Part shown: piece after piece, positions 1-8,566 of the stretch | How positions within the stretch are numbered: position 1 is the stretch's first letter | Layout: every line of letters starts with the position of its first letter | Made by a program: the position numbers and the translations under genes | Source: an uncultured Polaribacter sp. | GTDB taxonomy: Bacteria > Bacteroidota > Bacteroidia > Flavobacteriales > Flavobacteriaceae | DNA length: 64,000 nucleotides | Assembly (NCBI RefSeq): GCF_947501385.1 | Contig: NZ_CANMVP010000007.1 | Location: 62,001-126,000, forward strand | Reading direction: 5' to 3' | The notes under the pieces: generated by a model | Seen by the model: the letters and a program-made list of their open reading frames with translations, nothing else | What the model was told of the DNA's origin: nothing | Databases searched by the model: none

Positions 1-918
1 GCACGTTTTTGGTACCAAAGAGCAAACTTTTCAACAGCTAAAAATAAGTTTGTAATCTTGGGTGTTACAGGGCCCAATGAATATGAAAATAATGTAAATA
101 ATAATTGGTACACCAACTATATTTCAAAATGGTGTATTGAGTATGCTTTAGAAAATATCGATATTATAAAAAATGATCATATTTCTGATTACATCAGAAT
201 TAAAGAAAAAGTAAATTTTTCTGATGATGAATTAAATGCTTGGAGAAAAGTAGCAGCTCAAATGTATTTTCCGCATTCTGAAAAGCATAATATTTTTCTA
301 CAACAAGATGGTTTTTTAGACAAAGAATTAATTACAGTTGCAGATTTAGATAAATCGCAGAGACCCATCAATCAAAAATGGAGTTGGGACCGTATTTTAC
401 GTTCGCCATATATAAAGCAGGCAGATATTTTGCAAGGTTTTTATCTATTTGAAGATCATTTTTCTACAGAAGCATTAGAGCGTCATTTTGATTTTTATGA
501 ACCATTTACAGTGCATGAAAGTTCATTATCGCCTTGTGTACATAGCATTCAAGCAGCAAAATTAGACAGAATAGAACAAGCCTACACATTTTATTTAAGA
601 ACTTCTCGTTTAGATTTAGATGACTACAATCAAGAAGTAGAAGAAGGTTTGCACATTACTTCTATGGCAGGAACTTGGATGAGTATTGTAGAAGGTTTTG
701 GGGGTATGAGAGTTTTGAATAACACACTTTCTTTTGCGCCAAAAATTCCTAAAGGATGGAAAAAATATTCATTTAAAGTAAATTTTAGAAATCAGATTTT
801 AAAAGTAAATATTAGTCAGAATGAAACAACTTTTGAATTAGAAGGGACTTCTGACATAAAAATATTTGTGAATGGAGAATTGGTCAAAGTTTCACCTAAT
901 AATCTAGTTACTGTTTAA
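1..918 (+). CDS. GH65 disaccharide phosphorylase, 5'-truncated (maltose/kojibiose phosphorylase type)
   Basis: The open frame runs in from the window edge; the visible ~305 residues are the C-terminal part of a GH65 enzyme that phosphorolyses or hydrolyses alpha-linked glucobioses in the cytoplasm. Near the start the motif VTGPNEYENNVNNNWYTN carries the family's general-acid Glu (in GPNEY). A late HITSMAGTWMSIVEGFGG segment is typical of the catalytic barrel end, and a small beta-sandwich follows. The true start lies upstream of the window. It is the first visible gene of an alpha-glucan operon, fitting use of maltose released by the downstream GH13/GH31 enzymes. The precise substrate cannot be read from this fragment. 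Confidence 0.85.
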   Translation, partial: ARFWYQRANFSTAKNKFVILGVTGPNEYENNVNNNWYTNYISKWCIEYALENIDIIKNDHISDYIRIKEKVNFSDDELNAWRKVAAQMYFPHSEKHNIFLQQDGFLDKELITVADLDKSQRPINQKWSWDRILRSPYIKQADILQGFYLFEDHFSTEALERHFDFYEPFTVHESSLSPCVHSIQAAKLDRIEQAYTFYLRTSRLDLDDYNQEVEEGLHITSMAGTWMSIVEGFGGMRVLNNTLSFAPKIPKGWKKYSFKVNFRNQILKVNISQNETTFELEGTSDIKIFVNGELVKVSPNNLVTV

Positions 919-924
919 ATTATA

Positions 925-956
925 AACCTCAAAGGTTTTTAAAACCTTTGAGGTTT
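925..956. repeat. REP-like palindrome 1 (32 bp, perfect)
   Basis: AAACCTCAAAGGTTTT is followed directly by its exact reverse complement. It lies just after the GH65 stop and 25 bp before the transposase ATG. Related palindromes occur at 1574-1605, 3578-3610 and 4673-4707. It could also act as a transcript-stabilising or terminating hairpin. Confidence 0.85.
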
Positions 957-980
957 CAAACAATAAAATTAATTAAATAT

Positions 981-1565
981 ATGGAAAAATATGATGTATT
1001 AGAGCCTGACCATTTTTACCATATTTACAATAGAGGGAACAATAAAGAAGATTTATTCTTTGAAAACAGCAATTATTTGCATTTTCTGAATTTGTTAAAA
1101 AAACATATTGTACCAATTGCAGATATTTATGCTTATTGTTTATTGAAAAATCATTTTCATCTATTAATCAAAATTAAGTCGATTGAAAGCTTATCTATTA
1201 TAGATAAAATAAATTTAGATAAATTATCTCAACCTTTTTCTAACCTATTTAATGCCTATACAAAGGCAATAAATAAAAAATATAATAGAGAAGGTAGTTT
1301 GTTTAAAGTACGATTTAAACGAAATCGAATAACAGGTATAAATTATTTAAGAAATGTAGTTTTATACATTCATTTAAATCCTAGCAAACATGGATTTACA
1401 GAGAACTATCAAGAATATTTATATTCTTCTTTTAAAGCTATTATATCATCAAAGACTACAATTTTGAAACGAAAAGAAACGATTGATTTATTTGAAGATA
1501 AAAATAATTTTATAGAAGTACATAGAGAAAATAAGCTAAAAAATAATTTTGAAGAATTAGAATAA
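981..1565 (+). CDS. REP-associated tyrosine transposase (RAYT), Y1/IS200-like HUH nuclease
   Basis: A 194-residue Y1-transposase-like protein. An N-terminal HFYHIYNRGNNKEDLF block is the classic RAYT opening. The HUH metal-binding motif is KNHFHLLI, and the C-terminal block has HLNPSKHGF followed by YLYSSF, where the catalytic Tyr of the family lies. The ATG at 981 was chosen over an upstream in-frame TTG inside the palindrome. RAYTs nick single-stranded DNA at REP palindromes; here the gene is bracketed by palindromes at 925-956 and 1574-1605. No IS ends or target-site duplication were seen, as expected for a domesticated, single-copy RAYT. It interrupts the order of an otherwise all-glycosidase operon. 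Confidence 0.85.
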   Translation: MEKYDVLEPDHFYHIYNRGNNKEDLFFENSNYLHFLNLLKKHIVPIADIYAYCLLKNHFHLLIKIKSIESLSIIDKINLDKLSQPFSNLFNAYTKAINKKYNREGSLFKVRFKRNRITGINYLRNVVLYIHLNPSKHGFTENYQEYLYSSFKAIISSKTTILKRKETIDLFEDKNNFIEVHRENKLKNNFEELE

Positions 1566-1573
1566 AAAACTAC

Positions 1574-1605
1574 AAACCTTCAATGTTTTAAAACATTGAA
1601 GGTTT
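1574..1605. repeat. REP-like palindrome 2 (32 bp, perfect)
   Basis: AAACCTTCAATGTTTT is followed by its exact reverse complement, starting 8 bp after the transposase stop. The outer arm AAACCT and inner GTTTT match palindrome 1 while the middle differs with compensating changes, so the fold and not only the sequence is conserved. Confidence 0.85.
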
Positions 1606-1618
1606 CAAAACATAGCCA

Positions 1619-3574
1619 ATGAAACTATTAAAGAATATTTTATTAATTTGTCTTGTATTTCTTTTCTCATGTAAAAGTGAAGAAAGTAAAGAACATATTT
1701 CTGAAGTTGCTATTACACAGACTTCTTTAGAAAAAGTTGAACCACCAAATTGGTTTGTTGATTTTAAAGATACTTCGCTTCAATTATTAGTAAAAGAACC
1801 AAATATTGGTCAGTTTACACCTTCAATTTCTTATGAAGGTGTCTCTATAGAAAAAGTACACAAAGCGAAAAGTAAAAATTATCTTTTTATCGATTTGAAT
1901 ATAAATAAACAGACTAAGCCTGGAAAGTTCGATATCGCTTTTATAGATAAAAATGGAACCAGAAAAACACATACATACGAGTTAAAATCAAGAGAAAAAT
2001 TAGCAGATAATTACGTTGGTTTTAATAGTTCTGATGTTTTGTACTTGATCACTCCAGATCGGTTTGCAAATGCAGATCCAACAAACGATCTAGGGTCTAA
2101 AACCTCAAAAGCGAATGAAAATGGAGAATCTATTCATTTTTTAAAAGAAAATAATATCAATAGAAATGATGATTACGCAAGACATGGAGGCGATATTAAA
2201 GGCATTACAAATCATTTAGAGTATATATATGATATGGGTTTTACTGCAATTTGGTCTTGTCCGTTATTGATGAATGATATGCCAAGACAATCGTATCATG
2301 GGTATGCAATAACAGATTTATACAAAATCGATCCACGTTTTGGAACCTTAGCAGACTTTAGAGAACTAGCAGACAAGGCTAGAGAAAAAGGTATCAAATT
2401 AATTATGGATCAAGTTGCAAACCATTGCGGTAGTGAACACTGGTGGATGAAAGATTTACCATTTAAAGATTGGGTAAATTATCAAGAAAATTTTGAGAAT
2501 AAGGGTGCTTTAATTACATCCAACCACAGAAGAACTTCCAATCAAGATATCTATGCGTCTAAAAAAGACAAACAAGAAATGGCTGACGGTTGGTTTGTTG
2601 CTACCATGCCAGATTTGAATCAGAAAAATCCGTTTATGGCAAAATACATCATTCAAAATAGTATTTGGTGGATAGAAACTATTGGTTTGAGCGGAATTAG
2701 GCAAGACACATATCCGTATTCAGATAAACAATTTATGAGCGATTGGGCAGGAGCAATTATGAATGAATATCCTAATTTTTCTATTGTTGGTGAAGAGTGG
2801 AGTTACAACCCCTTATTAATTGGCTATTGGCAAAAAGGCGCAAATAATAGAGATGGTTATGAATCTAATTTAACTGCTACGATGGATTTTGCGATGCAAA
2901 GAAAAGTAGTAGAAGCTTTGAATGAAACTGAGTCTTGGGATACTGGTTTGGTGAAAATGTATGAAGGTCTGGCCAATGATTTTCATTATGCATCACCAAA
3001 AGATATGTTGGTTTTTCCTGATAATCATGATATGAGTCGAATTTACACACAATTAAATGGCGATTTAGAAAATACCAAAATGGCACTTTCTATGTATTTG
3101 ATAATGCCTAGAACTCCTCAAATTTATTACGGAACAGAAATTCTAATGAACGATTTTAAAAAACCTGGAGACCATGGTTTGATTCGTACAGATTTTCCTG
3201 GTGGCTGGCAAGGAGACAACATAAATGCATTTACTGGTGAAGGTTTAGAGGCTGCGCAAAAAGACATGCAATCTTTTCTAAAGAAGTTTTTAAATTTTAG
3301 AAAGAATTCAAAAGCAATTCACGAAGGTAAAACAGTTCATTTTGCACCCTTTAAAGGAACTTATTTTTTGTTTAGAATAAAAGATGATGAGGTTGTAGTA
3401 CATATTATTAATAAAAATAAGAAGCCAATAACAATCGATTTGAAAAGATATTCAGAAATTGGTTTATCAGGTAAAACCTTACAAAATGTAGTAACAGAAG
3501 AAGATTTTAAGTGGGGAGATTCAATTGAATTGTCTCAAAAAGGAGTGATTTTATTAACTACGAAACTAAATTAG
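1619..3574 (+). CDS. GH13 alpha-amylase/neopullulanase-like lipoprotein
   Basis: A 651-residue SusA/neopullulanase-type enzyme that cleaves alpha-1,4-glucans. The lipoprotein signal ends in LVFLFSC, so the protein is anchored in the periplasm or outer membrane. Residues ~40-125 form a small beta-sandwich of the cyclomaltodextrinase N-terminal type. The GH13 barrel shows DQVANHCG (region I), GIRQDTYPY with the nucleophile Asp at about 363, IVGEEW with the acid Glu at about 392, and FPDNHD with the transition-state Asp at about 471. A C-terminal beta domain closes the chain. It starts at the ATG just after palindrome 2. The pairing of region I and the nucleophile motif suits maltodextrin or pullulan-type substrates; exact specificity is inferred. 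Confidence 0.9.
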   Translation: MKLLKNILLICLVFLFSCKSEESKEHISEVAITQTSLEKVEPPNWFVDFKDTSLQLLVKEPNIGQFTPSISYEGVSIEKVHKAKSKNYLFIDLNINKQTKPGKFDIAFIDKNGTRKTHTYELKSREKLADNYVGFNSSDVLYLITPDRFANADPTNDLGSKTSKANENGESIHFLKENNINRNDDYARHGGDIKGITNHLEYIYDMGFTAIWSCPLLMNDMPRQSYHGYAITDLYKIDPRFGTLADFRELADKAREKGIKLIMDQVANHCGSEHWWMKDLPFKDWVNYQENFENKGALITSNHRRTSNQDIYASKKDKQEMADGWFVATMPDLNQKNPFMAKYIIQNSIWWIETIGLSGIRQDTYPYSDKQFMSDWAGAIMNEYPNFSIVGEEWSYNPLLIGYWQKGANNRDGYESNLTATMDFAMQRKVVEALNETESWDTGLVKMYEGLANDFHYASPKDMLVFPDNHDMSRIYTQLNGDLENTKMALSMYLIMPRTPQIYYGTEILMNDFKKPGDHGLIRTDFPGGWQGDNINAFTGEGLEAAQKDMQSFLKKFLNFRKNSKAIHEGKTVHFAPFKGTYFLFRIKDDEVVVHIINKNKKPITIDLKRYSEIGLSGKTLQNVVTEEDFKWGDSIELSQKGVILLTTKLN

Positions 3575-3577
3575 AAA

Positions 3578-3610
3578 AGACCTCACAGGTTTAAAAAACC
3601 TGTGAGGTCT
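3578..3610. repeat. REP-like palindrome 3
   Basis: AGACCTCACAGGTTT and its exact reverse complement are separated by 3 nt, starting 3 bp after the GH13 stop. It belongs to the same palindrome family as 925-956, with arms GACCTCA and AGGTTT. Confidence 0.8.
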
Positions 3611-3693
3611 AAAATACAACAAACTGTGAGTTCGAGTAAATTTATATGGGACGAACAAACTTGTACCAAGAACATTTTAAAACGAGATCAATC

Positions 3694-4662
3694 ATGAAAA
3701 TTTTAAGCATTCTTTTTTCTATTCTTTTGTTAACTACCTGTAAAACTCAAAAAAGAGAAACAACCAAAGAGCAACAAGTAGCTTCAAAAATTATTGCTAC
3801 TGTGTTAGATAAAGCTGTTTTGGCAGGTGGAAAATTAATTCGAGTAGACAGTTTTCCGTCTAAAAATATCATACCAAGACCCGTGGATGTTTGGTTGCCA
3901 GAAAATTATTCCGAAGAAAAGAAATATGCTGTTTTGTATATGCATGATGGTCAGAATTTGTTTGATGCAACCACCACTTGGAACAAACAAGAATGGATGA
4001 TCGATGAAGTTGCTTCGAAATTAATGAAAGAAAACACCGTAAGAGATTTTATTGTTGTTGGCATTCATAACATTCCTAAAATTCGTTGGCAAGATTTGTT
4101 TCCAGAAAAAGCGATGGATTTTTTATCAAAAGAAGATAAAGATACTTTGTATAAAGAAGCAGCAAAAAATAATTTTAGTACAAATTTAAAAGGAGATGCA
4201 TATCTTAAATTTTTAGTTGAAGAGCTAAAACCTTATATAGATACTGCGTATTCAGTCTTTACTAATAAAGAAAACACTTTTGTAGCTGGGTCATCAATGG
4301 GCGGTTTAATGTCTATGTATGCAGTTGCAGAATATCCTACAGTTTTTGCAGGAGCAGCGTGTATTTCTACGCATTGGGTTGGTGGTACTCCAAAAGAAAC
4401 TAATCGGTTACCAAATGCAATTTTTAGTTATTTAGAAGCCAATTTACCAGATTCAGAATCACATAAAATGTATTTTGACTATGGAAATAAAACCTTAGAT
4501 CAGTTTTATCCACAATACGCACCAAAAGTAGATTCCATCTTTCTTAATAATGGTTATAACTCTGCCAATTTTAAGAATTTATTCTTTGAAGGAACCAATC
4601 ATTCAGAATTATCATGGCAAAAAAGAGTAGATATTCCCTTAACTTTTTTATTTAAAAAATAA
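3694..4662 (+). CDS. Putative esterase lipoprotein (alpha/beta hydrolase, Fes/esterase D-like)
   Basis: A 322-residue alpha/beta hydrolase with a lipoprotein signal (SILLLTTC). The start at 3694 gives a normal signal peptide; an in-frame ATG 48 bp upstream would put a non-signal stretch in front. The nucleophile elbow is AGSSMGGLMS, the oxyanion strand AVLYMHDGQNLFD, and the probable catalytic His lies in GTNHSELSW near the C-terminus. Such esterases are recurrent members of Bacteroidota alpha-glucan PULs, where they may remove acyl groups from glucans or help maltodextrin handling. The substrate cannot be assigned here. It sits between GH13 and GH31 genes with palindromes on both sides. Confidence 0.8.
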   Translation: MKILSILFSILLLTTCKTQKRETTKEQQVASKIIATVLDKAVLAGGKLIRVDSFPSKNIIPRPVDVWLPENYSEEKKYAVLYMHDGQNLFDATTTWNKQEWMIDEVASKLMKENTVRDFIVVGIHNIPKIRWQDLFPEKAMDFLSKEDKDTLYKEAAKNNFSTNLKGDAYLKFLVEELKPYIDTAYSVFTNKENTFVAGSSMGGLMSMYAVAEYPTVFAGAACISTHWVGGTPKETNRLPNAIFSYLEANLPDSESHKMYFDYGNKTLDQFYPQYAPKVDSIFLNNGYNSANFKNLFFEGTNHSELSWQKRVDIPLTFLFKK

Positions 4663-4672
4663 AACATGCTGA

Positions 4673-4707
4673 TAGACCTCAAAGGTTTTTAAAACTTTTG
4701 AGGTCTA
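4673..4707. repeat. REP-like palindrome 4
   Basis: An inverted repeat with arms TAGACCTCAAAGG and, after a T/A-rich centre, the complement ending in GAGGTCTA; one G-U type mismatch. It ends 14 bp before the GH31 ATG, so it would lie in the leader of that gene. Confidence 0.8.
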
Positions 4708-4721
4708 AAATAAACATACAT

Positions 4722-7145
4722 ATGAAAAATTTCAGCATCCTTTTTTTATTACTTTTTATATCCTTTTCTATACTCGCACAAAATTCAAACAGAATTTTTA
4801 AAAAAGCGGAATTTAGAAATGGTCAATTTTTAAATGTTGAAGTGAATGACGGAACCTATAAAATTCAGTTTTATAATTCTAAAATAGTTGAAACTTCTTT
4901 TATTCCTAAAAATGAATCCATTATCTCTAATTCTCATGCAGTTGTTCTAAAACCAATCCATTCTAATGCTAGATTTAAGGAAACATCAGGTTTTATTTAT
5001 TTTTCATCAAAAGGAATCAAGGTTCAAATTCAAAAATTACCTTTTAAAATATCTTATTTCTATAAGGATAAAGAAATTACTTCAGAAAAACAAGGTTATT
5101 TTAAATCAGTGCATGTTCCTTTAGAGTCTGTAAAAGGCAATATTATCGCCAAAGAAACAGAAAAAATTGAATTCAATTTAACTTCAGATGAAGTTTTGTA
5201 TGGAGCAGGAGCAAGAGCTTTAGGGATGAACAGACGAGGCAATCGTTTGGCTTTGTATAATAGAGCGCATTATGGGTATGAAACCAATTCAGAATTAATG
5301 AATTTTACCTTACCAATAATTGTTTCGTCAAAAAAATACATGCTTCATTTTGACAATGCACCTGTTGGTTATTTAGATTTAGACAGTAAAAAAGACAATT
5401 CTTTAACCTATGAAACAATTTCTGGTCGTAAAACCTATCAAGTTATTGTTGGTGATTCTTGGATTGATTTATTAGATAATTATACCGATTTAACAGGAAA
5501 ACAACCGTTGCCTCCAAGGTGGGCTTTGGGTAATTTCTCGAGCAGGTTTGGCTATCATTCACAACAAGAAACCGAAGCAACAATTGCTAAATTTAAAGAG
5601 GAAGAAATTCCTGTAGATGCCATTATTTTAGATTTGTATTGGTTTGGTAAAACATTAAAAGGAACCATGGGGAATTTGGAAGTTGATAAGGACTCTTTTC
5701 CAGATATGAACCAAATGATTACTCGTTTAAAAGACAAAGGCGTAAAAACGGTTTTAATAACAGAACCTTTTATTTTAACAAATTCTAAAAAATGGAACGA
5801 AGCCGTTGCAAAAGATGTTTTAGCAAAAGATTCTATTGGGAATCCTGCAAAATATGATTTTTACTTTGGAAATACAGGGATTATAGACATCTATAAAAAG
5901 GAAGGAAAAGATTGGTTTTGGAATATTTATAAAGATCTTCTAGACCTAGGTGTAAAAGGTTTATGGGGAGATTTAGGGGAGCCAGAAGTGCATCCAACTT
6001 GGGTTCAACATGCATCAGGTTCAGCAAATGAAGTGCATAATATGTATGGTCATGATTGGGCACGTTTAATTTTTGAAGGATATCAAAAGGAACAGCCAAA
6101 CGAAAGGCCTTTTATTTTAATGCGTGCAGGAGCAGCGGGTTCGCAACGTTTTGGAATGATTCCTTGGTCTGGAGATGTCAATAGAACTTGGGGCGGTTTG
6201 CAATCGCAACCAGAAATTGCGCTGCAAATGGGGATGCAAGGTTTGGGGTATATGCATTCAGATTTAGGAGGATTCGCAGGTGCAAATTTAGATGATCATT
6301 TATACAACCGTTGGTTACAATATGGCGTTTTTCAACCAATTTTTAGACCACATGCACAAGAAGATGTAGCAAGTGAGCCTGTTTTTAGAAGCAGTAAAGC
6401 CAAGAAATTAGCAAAACAATCTATCGAACTGCGTTATAAATTATTGCCTTACAATTATCAAATGGCTTTTGAAAACAATCAAAAAGGAACGCCTTTAATG
6501 CGTCCTATTTTCTTTGAGGAAGATACTAAAAAATTGATGCGTAATTCATCGACCTATTTATGGGGAAAAGACTTTTTAATCAGCCCTATTTTAAAAGACT
6601 CGATAAAAACAACAGCAATTTATTTTCCAAAAACTGCAAATTGGTTTGACTTTTATACAGATGAGCAATTTAAGGGAGGAGGTATTAAATTAGTAAGTGT
6701 CAAAGAAAACTCAATTCCTACCTATGTTAGAGGTGGGGCATTTATTTTGATGACAGATGTAGTACAAACCACAGATAATTATAAGGCAGATGCATTAGCA
6801 TTACATTATTATTTCGACAAAACGGTCAAGGAAAGTAAAAGAAAGTTTTACAACGATGATGGTCTTCTAGCCAATGCATTTGAGAAAGGCAAATATGAGA
6901 TGCTAGCGTTTGAAGCAACAATTACAAAACGTTGCTTAGAAATTGATTTTGAGGCTGAATTTGGAAAAAAATGGAACCCTTCAAAAAAAGAAGTAACATT
7001 GGTCATTCATAATATCAACTGGAAGCCAAAGAAAATAAAAGTAGGTAGAAAAAGAATCCGAATTTTACCGAAAGAAAACATACTTACAATTCCTATAACT
7101 TGGAATGTAGAGAAAGAATTAAAACTAAAAATAACACGTAACTAA
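4722..7145 (+). CDS. GH31 alpha-glucosidase, secreted
   Basis: An 807-residue GH31 enzyme that releases glucose from alpha-linked oligosaccharides, probably in the periplasm. A Sec signal (FSILFLLLFISFSILAQ) precedes the N-terminal beta-sandwich, and the barrel starts around LPPRWALGNF. The nucleophile is Asp of GLWGDLGEPE (about residue 417) and the acid/base is Asp of PWSGDVNRTW (about residue 485). The HSDLGGF and FRPHAQED motifs of the family follow. The ATG at 4722 was preferred to an upstream TTG that lies inside palindrome 4 and would spoil the signal peptide. It is 6 bp from the next GH13 gene, so they are co-transcribed. This is probably the SusB-like step of the pathway. Confidence 0.93.
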   Translation: MKNFSILFLLLFISFSILAQNSNRIFKKAEFRNGQFLNVEVNDGTYKIQFYNSKIVETSFIPKNESIISNSHAVVLKPIHSNARFKETSGFIYFSSKGIKVQIQKLPFKISYFYKDKEITSEKQGYFKSVHVPLESVKGNIIAKETEKIEFNLTSDEVLYGAGARALGMNRRGNRLALYNRAHYGYETNSELMNFTLPIIVSSKKYMLHFDNAPVGYLDLDSKKDNSLTYETISGRKTYQVIVGDSWIDLLDNYTDLTGKQPLPPRWALGNFSSRFGYHSQQETEATIAKFKEEEIPVDAIILDLYWFGKTLKGTMGNLEVDKDSFPDMNQMITRLKDKGVKTVLITEPFILTNSKKWNEAVAKDVLAKDSIGNPAKYDFYFGNTGIIDIYKKEGKDWFWNIYKDLLDLGVKGLWGDLGEPEVHPTWVQHASGSANEVHNMYGHDWARLIFEGYQKEQPNERPFILMRAGAAGSQRFGMIPWSGDVNRTWGGLQSQPEIALQMGMQGLGYMHSDLGGFAGANLDDHLYNRWLQYGVFQPIFRPHAQEDVASEPVFRSSKAKKLAKQSIELRYKLLPYNYQMAFENNQKGTPLMRPIFFEEDTKKLMRNSSTYLWGKDFLISPILKDSIKTTAIYFPKTANWFDFYTDEQFKGGGIKLVSVKENSIPTYVRGGAFILMTDVVQTTDNYKADALALHYYFDKTVKESKRKFYNDDGLLANAFEKGKYEMLAFEATITKRCLEIDFEAEFGKKWNPSKKEVTLVIHNINWKPKKIKVGRKRIRILPKENILTIPITWNVEKELKLKITRN

Positions 7146-7151
7146 TTTAAA

Positions 7152-8564
7152 ATGAAACAACTATTATCAATATTTTTAATGGCAATTTGTGTTTTTTCTT
7201 GCACAAAAGAAAAAAAGGAAGTTTTACAAGAAGCAACTAAAAAAATAACACCCATATCTAAATCAGATATAGAAACTGCTGTTATTTATGAGGCGAATAT
7301 TCGTCAATATTCACCAGAAGGAACTTTTGAAGAGTTTACAAAAGACATTCCAGAAATTAAGAAATTAGGGGTAAAAATTATTTGGCTAATGCCTGTATTT
7401 CCAATTTCAGAAACCAAAAGAAAAGCAACAGGAGGAGCTGATAGTAAGTTTGCTTCAGAATTTCCAAAAGAAGAACAAAGTAAATATTTGGGGAGCTATT
7501 ATGCCGTTTCAGATTTTACAAAAATCAATCCAGAATTTGGCACTATTAAAGATTTTAGAGCGTTGATAAAAACGGCACATAAAAATGGAATTTATGTTAT
7601 TTTAGATTGGGTACCAAATCACACAGGTTGGGATCATACTTGGTTAAAAACCAATTCAGATTTCTACACAAAAAATGACAAAGGTGAAGTAATACATCCA
7701 GAAGATACAGATTGGACAGATGTTGCCGATTTAAATTACAACAATAAAGAGCTACAAGAAGCGATGATTTCTGATATGAAATATTGGATTTCAAAAGAAG
7801 GTGTAGATGGTTTTAGGTGTGATGTTGCAGGTTCTGTACCCACGTCTTTTTGGCAAAATGCAATTCCTAAATTAAGAGCAGAAAAAGATATTTTTATGTT
7901 GGCAGAGGCTTGGGAGCCTGAATTGTTAAAAGAAAACTTGTTTGACATGGGCTATGCTTGGGACGGACATCATTTATTGAATGGTTTGGCAAAAGGTGAG
8001 AAAACCGCTGAGGATTTAAAAAATTACATCCATAAAACCTATAATGAGCGTTATGAGAAGGATGCTATTTTAATGAACTTTGTTACAAATCATGATGAGA
8101 ATTCTTGGAATGGAACCATCAAAGAAAGAATGGGAGACAAGGCAGAAATGTTAACAGCCTTGAGTTATATAATTCCAGGAATGCCTTTAATTTATTCTGG
8201 TCAAGAATATGATCTAAATCATCGTTTAAAGTTTTTTGAGAAAGATGCTATTCCGAAAACAAAAGGAATAACTTTCAATTTGTTAGAAAAACTAGGAACC
8301 TTAAAAAATACAAATGCAGCCTTACATGGAGGAAAAGAAAAAGCAGCATTCGAAATTTTAGAAAGTGAAAAAGATATTTTTATTTTAAAAAGAAAGAAAG
8401 GTGATGAAACCGTTTTATTTATCGCTAATTTTTCAAATGAAAAAAATAAAATAGGAATTTCTGAAAATGGAGTTTTTGAAAATTTCCTTACAAATGAGAA
8501 AGTAACATTACATGGTGACGCCTTTGAAATTGAAGCATCAGCATATAAAATATTCGTAAAATAA
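7152..8564 (+). CDS. GH13 alpha-amylase lipoprotein
   Basis: A 470-residue compact GH13 enzyme with lipoprotein signal (AICVFSC). Region I is LDWVPNHTG, region II GFRCDVAG (nucleophile Asp about 224), region III MLAEAWEP (acid Glu about 252) and region IV FVTNHDENSW (Asp about 315). A short C-terminal beta domain follows the barrel, with no extra starch-binding module. It lies between GH31 (6 bp) and another GH13 (2 bp), a tight operon. Three different GH13 enzymes in a row suggest division of labour between branched and linear alpha-glucan or between membranes; that is inference. Confidence 0.92.
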   Translation: MKQLLSIFLMAICVFSCTKEKKEVLQEATKKITPISKSDIETAVIYEANIRQYSPEGTFEEFTKDIPEIKKLGVKIIWLMPVFPISETKRKATGGADSKFASEFPKEEQSKYLGSYYAVSDFTKINPEFGTIKDFRALIKTAHKNGIYVILDWVPNHTGWDHTWLKTNSDFYTKNDKGEVIHPEDTDWTDVADLNYNNKELQEAMISDMKYWISKEGVDGFRCDVAGSVPTSFWQNAIPKLRAEKDIFMLAEAWEPELLKENLFDMGYAWDGHHLLNGLAKGEKTAEDLKNYIHKTYNERYEKDAILMNFVTNHDENSWNGTIKERMGDKAEMLTALSYIIPGMPLIYSGQEYDLNHRLKFFEKDAIPKTKGITFNLLEKLGTLKNTNAALHGGKEKAAFEILESEKDIFILKRKKGDETVLFIANFSNEKNKIGISENGVFENFLTNEKVTLHGDAFEIEASAYKIFVK

Positions 8565-8566
8565 GT

